Of a DNA stretch of 21,566 nucleotides, positions 1 through 7,200 are shown piece by piece. Below the pieces are notes generated by a model. It saw only the letters and a list, made by a program, of their open reading frames with translations. It made no database searches and was not told where the DNA came from. A program made the position numbers and the translations under genes. Origin of the DNA: JADFNO01 sp965369945 (GTDB lineage Bacteria; Planctomycetota; Phycisphaerae; Phycisphaerales; SM1A02); NCBI GenBank assembly GCA_965369945.1, contig CBDUST010000043.1, positions 1-21,566 of the forward strand, in the 5' to 3' direction. Position 1 is the first letter of the stretch. The number at the start of each line of letters is the position of its first letter.

Positions 1-731
1 GCGTGGTTGCCCCAGATGATGCTGCTCGAGAGCGTCATCTCCACCCCCGCATAGTTGGTGATCCCTCCTCCGATGTAGGCCGTGTTGTCGCTGAGCGTGC
101 AGTTGACGAGGCTCAGGGCGGCGAGATCGCTAAAGATCCCACCGCCGAAGGCCGCCGCGCAGTTGCCGTTCATGAGGCAGTTGACGAGTGCCGGGTTGCC
201 GTAGAGGTTGTACATCGCGCCGCCGTCGCTGACCTGGGCGCAATTGCCGCGAAAGGTGCATCCGATGATCGTGGGGCTCGAGTTCTGGATGAACAGAGCG
301 CCGCCGGCGCCGGCCGTGTTCCCGATGAATATGCAACCGGTCACCGTCGGGGAGCTGTTGATGTTGCGCATCCCGCCGCCGAAGTTGGCATCGCCGCCGG
401 TGATCGTGAAACCCTCTAACACCGTCTCCGGACCCTCGCCGCTGTCACAGGTCACCACCGTGCCCGTTCCTTGAGCATCGATGATCGTCACGTCAGGGCC
501 GTCGGTGCTGTACACCCTGATGGCCTTGCCGAGGAAGTTGATTGTCTCGCAGAAGGTGCCCGGATGGACCTCCACCTCGTCACCATTCATGGCCGCATCG
601 ATGGCCTCCTGAATGGTCGGGAAGTCGCCGGGAACGTGAAGAATGTCGGCCCTCGCTGTCGAGACAAACGCTACCGCCAACGACACGGCCAATACGGCTA
701 GTTGTGTGATTCTCTGTGATCTCAAGGACAT
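1..731 (-). CDS. Secreted right-handed beta-helix repeat protein (N-terminal part; runs off the left edge)
   Basis: The frame opens with ATG at 731-729 and stays open to base 1, so the C-terminus lies outside the window. An AGGAGG Shine-Dalgarno (complement of 739-744) sits 7 nt upstream and fixes the start. Residues 1-28 form a signal peptide with a hydrophobic core (LAVLAVSLAVAFVSTARA). The segment FPTIQEAIDAAMNGDEV follows; it is the usual opening of planctomycete beta-helix surface proteins. After it come imperfect repeats of the type GG(G/A)-x(4-8)-S-P-T-(V/I)-x-x-C, for example INSSPTVTGCIFIGNTAG and QNSSPTIIGCTFRGNCAQ. This pattern is known from polymorphic-membrane-protein-like and parallel beta-helix proteins of the cell surface or secretome. 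I infer an exported structural or adhesive protein; no enzyme motif is visible. The family assignment is firm, the biological role unknown. Confidence 0.85.
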   Translation of the reverse strand, partial: MSLRSQRITQLAVLAVSLAVAFVSTARADILHVPGDFPTIQEAIDAAMNGDEVEVHPGTFCETINFLGKAIRVYSTDGPDVTIIDAQGTGTVVTCDSGEGPETVLEGFTITGGDANFGGGMRNINSSPTVTGCIFIGNTAGAGGALFIQNSSPTIIGCTFRGNCAQVSDGGAMYNLYGNPALVNCLMNGNCAAAFGGGIFSDLAALSLVNCTLSDNTAYIGGGITNYAGVEMTLSSSIIWGNH

Positions 732-805
732 CGTTCAGCCTCCTCAGCAAAAGAGACCGCACGTTGACGCCTAACGGCAAGTCCTTGGCCGCAGGTATCC
801 CCGTG

Positions 806-840
806 CAGCCTGACCGGAACAGTCTACCACAGGCAGGCTG
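806..840. repeat. Inverted repeat upstream of the beta-helix gene
   Basis: CAGCCTG at 806-812 and CAGGCTG at 834-840 are perfect 7-nt reverse complements separated by 21 nt. The spacer holds a possible extended -10 element for the minus-strand beta-helix gene (TGGTAGACT read on the minus strand). It could be an operator or a leader hairpin. There is no T-run, so a terminator is unlikely. The remainder of 745-1007 shows nothing else I can support. Confidence 0.3.
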
Positions 841-1007
841 AATCCAAGCGGCATTTGTGAGATATCAGCCCCGACGCCCACAGCTAAGCCCCCTCACCTG
901 TCCCAAGTCGCAGGCCGCAGCACCGCCAAACCGATCAGTCATGCACCGAACGTCATGTGCTGGTGCTACGCACACGGCCCCCAGTTGGCGAGGAGGGCGA
1001 GGAGGAA

Positions 1008-1328
1008 TCATCCACGCTGTGTCATCTCACGCAGACGCCGACCGTGTTCATCCCTCCATCGGTCCCAGCCATTCGCGTCATTGCCCAAGACAGTGCTGGC
1101 TGCCGGCGATGGTGCCGAAAACAGCCAATCGCGTGTGAATTCAAAGAGGCCACTGCCGATCCGTTTCAACACCCGATCCTTGACCAGCCGCTGCTGCACG
1201 AAACGATTAGGATGCCCCTTCGCAGTTGATCCCTTGCAGACGCGAAAAGCGTCTCCGTTCAAGAATCCTCGCGCGCATGCGGTCGCATCTCTTGACTTGC
1301 AAAAGAACACTACACTTTCTGCCTTCAT
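1008..1328 (-). CDS. Small DUF4357 domain protein
   Basis: This is a 106-residue protein. The frame stays open further upstream, but ATG at 1328-1326 has an AGGAG Shine-Dalgarno (complement of 1337-1341) 8 nt before it, so I chose that start. The C-terminal half carries the DUF4357 signature: FEFTRDWLFSAPSPAASTVL followed by GNDANGWDRWRDEHGRRL, preceded by an FRVCKGSTA segment that matches the VLKGS-type strand of the family. DUF4357 is a small domain of unknown function. It occurs alone or as the C-terminal part of GIY-YIG nucleases and proteins near restriction-modification genes. Here it is divergent from a nuclease-like gene and close to an R-M enzyme, which fits an accessory or defence context. 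The molecular role is not known. I am fairly confident of the family and of the start. Confidence 0.72.
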   Translation of the reverse strand: MKAESVVFFCKSRDATACARGFLNGDAFRVCKGSTAKGHPNRFVQQRLVKDRVLKRIGSGLFEFTRDWLFSAPSPAASTVLGNDANGWDRWRDEHGRRLREMTQRG

Positions 1329-1543
1329 ACTTCGCGCTCCTGTGAACGATTGAGTCTGCAAGAGCCGACAGGACCAGTTTAGGCCGCGTTGGTTGGCGTA
1401 TCCCACCATTGATCAGTATACCGCCACGCGCATTGCCGTCGAAGTCGGGCATACAGCCGACAGAGGACCGCTTGTGACGGCTTCGGTTCGGTAGAACCCG
1501 CGGTCACACCGGGTACGATGTGCGACCATAGGGGTCTTCACGC
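1329..1543. promoter_or_regulatory. Divergent intergenic region between the DUF4357 and nuclease-like genes
   Basis: This 215-nt region must contain the promoters for both divergent genes. On the minus strand, TATACT (complement of 1415-1420) is a good -10 hexamer, but the -35 region 17 nt away is poor. On the plus strand, TACGAT at 1514-1519 lies 24 nt before the ATG at 1544, also without a convincing -35. The 10-mer GGGTACGATG at 1511-1520 recurs at 11115-11124, upstream of the XRE gene. The assignments are tentative. Confidence 0.3.
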
Positions 1544-3268
1544 ATGAACACGGACGACGAACGAGTGTTCCGTGAATACGAGCGCGAGCTTGACGCTCAT
1601 CACACGAAGTTGCCCCTGTGGGCGAAGGCACGGCCAGAGGCGATCTACGCTGTTCTCACTATCCCCGATGCCGTGTTTGTAATGCTCATGATAAGTCCGA
1701 TACCGCCGGTCATGACCGCAGGGTTCGGCCAAAAGCTCAAGAGCGCCGAGGAGGGCGTCACCCAAGCCCTGCGCTGGCTCACGCAGGATGGCTGTAGTGC
1801 CGTTGTGAGCGTCGCTGACCATGGCCTCATCCAATCAGCCCACGAGTTCACGCTGTACGCGTCGGACTATGTAGACATTGCCGATTTCCACATGATGTAT
1901 GGCCGAGGGCTCGCGGACGTAGCAGTCGAGTCCGCTGCGAAGACCGTCACATTCGATTCCGTCGGCGGGCCTGGCCAGGGCGACACGCTCGCATGGCATG
2001 AACAAGTGCGAGATCAGGTGGGACGAGGTCTTGATCTCGCTCTCGCGACAAATCCGGCTGACGTCGATCGAGTGAGGCACGTTCTCGGCAACGTCAACTA
2101 CGATCTTGTCGATGGCCGTATCGTGCTCGATCGGCTACCCGACGACCTCGTTGATCAGTTGGGGGAAGCGATCCTGAGCGGGCGCAAACTTGAGCTCGTT
2201 CCGTTGGCCGCCGAAACCGACATGCTTGGGTTTACCGTCAGTGACTTCTGGCGGTTCAACGCCGCCGTCACCGCGTGGAGCCACGCTGCCTTCCAACGCT
2301 ACGTCCATTGCATCCATGATGGTGTGCCCCAACACCAATGTATGCCCACGCAACTGGTGCCCGAGGATGCGTTCGTCGATCAGATTTCGCGACTGAGTGG
2401 GCTGGGCGGTAAGACTGTGTTGACGATCTTGGAGCGATTGGCGTTCGAGCCTGGTCCGAAGGCAAACATATTGCTGACGCCGTTTCTCCGCAGCGATGGC
2501 CAAGTGGCGTGGAGCCCGGCCATAATCATGAAGATGCGGCACGAGCGGAATCTGATGAAGGTGATGGCACGTGGGCCGAAAGTAATGCAGGATCACGCAG
2601 CGACTGTGAATGGGCAGCGTGGTCGGCCGCTCGCCAGACTGATTGGTGCAGAATTCAACAAGCGCGGCTACCAGTACAAGCTAGAGACCCAGGTCGCCGC
2701 TGGAGGCGACGAGACCGACGTCGACGTCCTGCTATGGCATTCGCAGAAACCTGCCGAACTGTTGGTCGTTGAGGCCAAAATCCTTCTTGCGCCGGACGAG
2801 ATCAATGAAGTCAATGATGCAGCAGGCGTGATGCTCGCCGCGCAAGAACAGGTGGAGCGAGTACTCCGCATTCTTGAAGCTATGCCGATAGAGGAGAGGC
2901 GTCGGAAGTTCAAATTCGTCCGATGGGAAGCGGTTCAAAGAGTCGTTGGCATCGTTGTAACCAGTGACGCCGAACCACATTCACTGATCGACCCGTCGAA
3001 TGTGCCGGTGATCTCTTTGGGCACGCTTCGCCGCCGGATGAGAGCAAGAGATTTCCGTTCGCCGACCCGATTGCGCCAAGCGTGTATCGATCGCCCTTGG
3101 CTTGAACGCGAAATCGAAGAAGGCCAAGCGGGACACGCTGATGTAGTCGTTGGTGCTATCACCTATCGCCTGCCAGTCCGACTCATGCACACCAAGCCGG
3201 GTGGGGTTGACGAGGGGAAACTCACCAAGCTAGCGAGGCGAACCGTCGCAGGTGGAGGTCGCCGATGA
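1544..3268 (+). CDS. PD-(D/E)XK nuclease-like protein, 574 residues
   Basis: This is a 574-residue soluble protein with no signal peptide or membrane span. The first ~330 residues are helix-rich and I do not recognise a named domain in them. Residues 325-345 (AWSPAIIMKMRHERNLMKVM) precede a nuclease-like core: ETDVDVLLW at 390-398 and LLVVEAK at 406-412. This gives D394, E410 and K412 in the D-x(n)-ExK arrangement of PD-(D/E)XK phosphodiesterases, with a hydrophobic strand before each. A basic C-terminal tail follows. The family relation is inferred from the motif only. Substrate and partner are unknown; a DNA-acting defence or repair nuclease is the simplest reading, given the nearby DUF4357 and R-M genes. 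The ATG start has only a weak purine-rich region upstream. Its stop overlaps the start of a tiny ORF (ATGA), suggesting coupling. The D-ExK motif is visible; catalytic activity is not proven. Confidence 0.75.
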   Translation: MNTDDERVFREYERELDAHHTKLPLWAKARPEAIYAVLTIPDAVFVMLMISPIPPVMTAGFGQKLKSAEEGVTQALRWLTQDGCSAVVSVADHGLIQSAHEFTLYASDYVDIADFHMMYGRGLADVAVESAAKTVTFDSVGGPGQGDTLAWHEQVRDQVGRGLDLALATNPADVDRVRHVLGNVNYDLVDGRIVLDRLPDDLVDQLGEAILSGRKLELVPLAAETDMLGFTVSDFWRFNAAVTAWSHAAFQRYVHCIHDGVPQHQCMPTQLVPEDAFVDQISRLSGLGGKTVLTILERLAFEPGPKANILLTPFLRSDGQVAWSPAIIMKMRHERNLMKVMARGPKVMQDHAATVNGQRGRPLARLIGAEFNKRGYQYKLETQVAAGGDETDVDVLLWHSQKPAELLVVEAKILLAPDEINEVNDAAGVMLAAQEQVERVLRILEAMPIEERRRKFKFVRWEAVQRVVGIVVTSDAEPHSLIDPSNVPVISLGTLRRRMRARDFRSPTRLRQACIDRPWLEREIEEGQAGHADVVVGAITYRLPVRLMHTKPGGVDEGKLTKLARRTVAGGGRR

Positions 3269-3387
3269 ACATGCATCGCACGCTTTTGCCGCATCGATTC
3301 CACAAATGGTGCGGGTTGATCACCGCCGATCATGCAACCGAGACGTCGTTTGGGATTGACGTGAGTCGGGATGGGCCGCCGCCGTGA
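3265..3387 (+). CDS. Possible 40-residue micro-protein coupled to the nuclease-like gene
   Basis: ATG at 3265 overlaps the TGA of the preceding gene as ATGA, the classic arrangement for translational coupling. The frame reads 40 residues (MNMHRTLLPHRFHKWCGLIT to the end RDGPPP) and stops at 3385-3387. No domain is recognisable. The peptide is rich in His and Arg with a single Cys. A chance ORF of this length is easy in GC-rich DNA, so only the overlap supports it. Confidence 0.3.
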   Translation: MNMHRTLLPHRFHKWCGLITADHATETSFGIDVSRDGPPP

Positions 3388-3467
3388 AGCGCCTGATGGA
3401 AGAGGAAGGCGAGTTCTTCGGGGAACCGCGCAAGCGCCAACGCCAGCAACGCCGCCGGCGTCAATGA
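3384..3467 (+). CDS. Possible 27-residue basic micro-protein
   Basis: GTG at 3384 overlaps the TGA of the 40-residue ORF as GTGA, so it would be the third frame in a coupled chain. The product has an acidic patch (MEEEGEFFGEP) and then a very basic tail (RKRQRQQRRRRQ) before the TGA at 3465-3467. Such a charge split could bind nucleic acid, but this is inference. There is no independent evidence that it is translated. Confidence 0.22.
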   Translation: MKRLMEEEGEFFGEPRKRQRQQRRRRQ

Positions 3468-3480
3468 CCTGTCGGCTCTC

Positions 3481-3508
3481 TTCAGACGCGGACGGAATCC
3501 CGTACAAT
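3481..3508 (+). promoter_or_regulatory. Candidate sigma-70-type promoter of the helix-turn-helix/R-M operon
   Basis: TTCAGA (3481-3486, 4/6 match to TTGACA) and TACAAT (3503-3508, 5/6 match to TATAAT) are separated by 16 nt. Transcription would start near 3515, leaving a leader of about 100 nt before the ATG at 3614. It lies just after the micro-ORF chain ends, so it would give the R-M genes their own transcript. Confidence 0.42.
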
Positions 3509-3522
3509 CACCGCACCGGGTA

Positions 3523-3590
3523 GCCGGCTGATCCCCGGCGAGCGGCGCGAGCGCGATCGTGATTCATCACCTGCCCCACGGTCGCGCTTG
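3523..3590 (+). promoter_or_regulatory. Two consecutive hairpins in the leader of the R-M operon
   Basis: The first hairpin pairs GCCGG (3523-3527) with CCGGC (3535-3539) over a 7-nt loop. The second pairs CGAGCGCGATCG (3548-3559) with CGGTCGCGCTTG (3579-3590): 12 pairs including two G-U wobbles, over a 19-nt loop. Both lie between the candidate promoter and the gene start at 3614. There is no U-tract, so an intrinsic terminator is unlikely. They could affect mRNA stability or translation, or at DNA level form a protein-binding site. Confidence 0.4.
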
Positions 3591-3613
3591 CCCGGCCCGC
3601 AAAGGCAGGTGGC

Positions 3614-4276
3614 ATGAACGCGGACGACCTGATAGCGGCATTCAACGAGCTGGCCGACGTTGACCCGGACACCCGTATCAACCGGACCCGGGTAGGCGAC
3701 GCCGAAACGGTCCAACTGGTTCCGTCGTATAACAAGGTCGCGGTGCAGCGATTCAAGGCGCTGGCGACCGACGCGGCGGCCCTGTTCGATCCCGCCGGCC
3801 CCGGTGATCCTGAAACCCGCTGGCTGCGCTTTGTGCTGGACCACGCCCCCGAGTTGGTCGAGGACTGCAAGGATGCCCTCGGCCACAGTCTTGGGGACGC
3901 GTTCGAGCGTCACGACGACGGGGCCGGAAGGTGCGTCCCGTTCATCGCGCAGGCGTTGCCCAACGCGGCGAGCGCGTCGGCGCTGGTCGTGAGACGATGC
4001 CGAAAGCTGACCGAGCGAGCGCAGCCTGGCGTGACCGAGGAACACAAGGCCACCGTTCCGGATGAACTCGTTACTCTGGATCAGGCGGCTGCGGTCGTCG
4101 GCCGATCGAAGCGGTCACTGGAGAGATACTTGCAGCGCGGCGATCTACCTCGTCCCGACCTGCCTGGGGGCGAAGGGAAAGCCCATCGGTGGTACTGGAA
4201 CACTCTGCGGCCTGCCTTGCAAAAGCACTTCCGCCCCGATCTTCCGGCGAAGTTTCCGGCATCGCGGGTAATCTAA
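3614..4276 (+). CDS. Helix-turn-helix protein upstream of the R-M enzyme (possible controller)
   Basis: This 220-residue protein has an N-terminal ~145 residues I cannot assign. Its C-terminal winged helix-turn-helix of the excisionase/MerR-like type spans about 152-205 (ELVTLDQAAAVVGRSKRSLE, then RYLQRGDLPRPD and a Trp-rich wing). The VTLDQAAAVVGRSKRSLERYL pattern is the usual recognition helix layout of that fold. The ATG at 3614 follows a purine-rich AGGTGG close upstream. Its stop is 23 nt before the chosen start of the large R-M gene, so the two are probably cotranscribed. From position I infer a regulator of the R-M gene or a DNA-binding partner; an accessory role in the integrative element is also possible. 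The DNA-binding domain is well supported, the function is not. Confidence 0.65.
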   Translation: MNADDLIAAFNELADVDPDTRINRTRVGDAETVQLVPSYNKVAVQRFKALATDAAALFDPAGPGDPETRWLRFVLDHAPELVEDCKDALGHSLGDAFERHDDGAGRCVPFIAQALPNAASASALVVRRCRKLTERAQPGVTEEHKATVPDELVTLDQAAAVVGRSKRSLERYLQRGDLPRPDLPGGEGKAHRWYWNTLRPALQKHFRPDLPAKFPASRVI

Positions 4277-4299
4277 GTCCTTTGCACAATAATCCAAGC

Positions 4300-7200
4300 A
4301 TGCCTATTACCGAAGCCAGCATTCACGAAGTCGATTTCTGCAGCCAGATTGCATCAGCAGCGAATTCCCTATTCGCTCAGGACCCGCACGCTCATCCTTT
4401 CGCCGAAGCGCGAATTGAGGGCTACGGCACTGGCCGATCCAAGAGAAAACGCAAGGACCTTCGTTTCTTTGAGCCGGACGGCAAACTCGCACTCTGTGGC
4501 GAGGTAAAACTGCCGGGCACATCGGAAGGGCAGTCGCCCTACAACGAAAAGGTGGTCCGTGATGCCCACGAAAAGGCCGACAATGCCGGCGTCCGCTTCT
4601 TCTTCACTTGGAACGTCAACGTCTTCGTTCTGTGGGACCGAAGCCATTGGGACCGGCCGCTTTTGGACCGGCGTGTGCGCCAGTGGCGACTGGGGCTGAA
4701 CCTCAGCAGCCCGGTAGACGTCGCCCGGCCCCAGAATCTTGACTTCATCCGCAATCGCTTCCTTCCCGACATACTGCGGGACCTGGCGGAAATCTATTCG
4801 GGCAGGCGGGTCGACTGGTCAATGCCGCCCGACGACATCTTCATCCGGTCGCTGGAAAGCCACTTGGATTGGCCCGTCCAGCTTACGACAACCTATCTCA
4901 TCAAGCACGCTAATCGCTCCAAGTCGTTTGACGCGAAGGTGCAGCAGTGGCTCAAGGAGCAGCAATGGATATTCGTCCGCAATGTGCCGGAAGAATGGCA
5001 TAAAGCTTTGGAGAACATGGCCAAGACGCTCGCCTACGTGTGGGCGAATCGGCTCATCTTCTACAAGGCTTTGCGTGCGCGTTTCAGCGACCTCCCACGC
5101 TTGACACTGCCACGTTCAGTCAAGACAGCCGATGACGCTGCGAAAAGGTTTGATCGCCTGTTCAAGAAGGCGGTTGATCGAAGCGGCGACTATGAACCGT
5201 TGCTGTTCCCGGCTACTGAGGACTGGGCCAGTGGTCTTGTGTTCAAGGCCTCCAACGCGCTTGACGCATGGGGTGGGATGCTGCGCGGTATCGAATCGGT
5301 GGACTTTAGCAACGTGCCGTCGGACATTGTGGGTCGAATCTTCCAGAAACTCATAGGCCCCGAAGAACGACACCGCTACGGTCAGCACTTTACCGGCGAT
5401 GACGTAGTGGACCTTGTCAACAGCTTTTGCATCCACCGCGCGGATGACAAGGTGCTGGATCCCGCATGCGGGTCGGGGAGCTTCCTCGTCCGAGCGTACT
5501 ATCGCAAGCGCCACCTTGACCCCGCGCGCGATCACTTGCAACAGCTTGCCGACCTTTTCGGTTGCGACATCGCGCTTTATCCCGCTCACCTTGCCACGCT
5601 GAACCTGGCCGCGCGCGAAATCAACAAGGAAGCAAACTATCCCCGCATCGCGCGACGCAATTTCTTCGACACAGAGCGAGGTAAACAGTTCTGCCAGATT
5701 CCTGATGCTTCCGGTCAGGGGAACATTGACGTGCAGCTTCCCATACTGGACGCAATCGTCGGCAACCCGCCATACGTCCGACAAGAAAAGATCGAGAAGG
5801 ACGACAAGAAGGATTACGATGAAAAGGCTACGCGCGCATGGTCGGGCTTGAAGCTGTCGGGCCGTAGTGACCTGCACTGTTACTTCTGGCCTGTTGCCTC
5901 GAAGCTGCTGAAAGCGGACGGCTACTTCGGCTTCCTAACCAGTTCGTCTTGGCTGGACGTGGAATACGGCTTTGCGCTTCAGGGCTGGATTCTGCGACGT
6001 TTCAAGGTGCTGGCCGTGATGGAAAGTGCGGCTGAGCCGTGGTTCGTGGATGCCCGCGTCAAGACCTGTATCACCATCTTGCAGCGCTGCGATGACGAAG
6101 CCGAGCGCATGGCCAACCTTTGTCGCTTTGTTCGCTTCAGCAAACCCTTGAAGGAAACCATCGCGGTAGCGTCCGGCGACAATGAAAGCGCACGTCAGAA
6201 AGCCGTTGAGAATCTGCGCGATCGCATCTTGAGCGCCACAGCCAACACCCAGAACGACGACCTGCGCATCGTTGTCAAGCAACAGCAGGCGCTATGGGAC
6301 GATGGCGTGCGAGCTGGTTCAACCCTTCAGGATGCGACTACTGACGATGGTAACGATGAAGGTAACCGCGAAGCTCTCGACAGTGACACCACCATAGCGG
6401 ACGACGGCGACCAGGGCCCGCTAATTCACCTGAGCGCCGGTGACTACGTTGCGGGCAAATGGGGGCGCTACATCCGTGCCCCGGACTTCTACTTCGAGGT
6501 TATGAGGCGATTCGGAAATCGGTTCGTGCCTTTGGGCGAGATTGCGACGATCCGCCGTGGTATTACCAGCGGGTGCGATGCTTTCTTCATGCCCAAGGAC
6601 GTGACCGACAAGCTGCTCCAAGAATGCGGCAGTGCGGTTGAGTTTCGCCGACGGTCGGGCGGCGCAAAGGAATCCGATGTGGAGTCCGGCAAACTTAGAA
6701 TCATCCAGGCTGGCGACGGCAGTGTCCATCCGATCGAAGCAGAATACATCGCGCCCGAAGTCCACAGCTTGATGAAGGTGGATCGTCCGATCGTCCGTGC
6801 TAAAGACATTGACCGCGTTGTGCTGCTGGTCGGCGAGCCAATGCGCGCCCTACGCGGCACGTGGGTCTATCGCTATCTGAAGTACGGCGAACAAGTGACA
6901 TTTGAATCGACCAAGTCGAAAGCTGTCCCGGTGCCCGAAAGATCGACCTGCGCGGCCCGTGATCCGTGGTACGACCTGACGAGGCTTGTGCGCCCGGGCT
7001 TTGCCTTCTGGCCCATGGCGCAGCAGTATCGGCATATCATCGCCGGCAACCCCGAACGGCTCATCTGCAATCACAACCTGTTCGATCTATCTTCGGCTGC
7101 CTTGTCGAAGCGCGAAGAAAACGCACTGTGGGCGGCTTTGAACTGCACGATGATGGGCCTGTTCAAGACCTTCTACGGCCGCTATGCGGGCACAGAGGGC

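Noticed and set aside
857..1353. Plus-strand frames at 857-1138, 955-1353 and 957-1229
   Set aside because: They overlap the DUF4357 gene on the other strand, which has a clear domain and Shine-Dalgarno; these have neither.
3482..4045. 187-residue minus-strand open frame
   Set aside because: Antisense to the helix-turn-helix gene and its promoter; no conserved feature.
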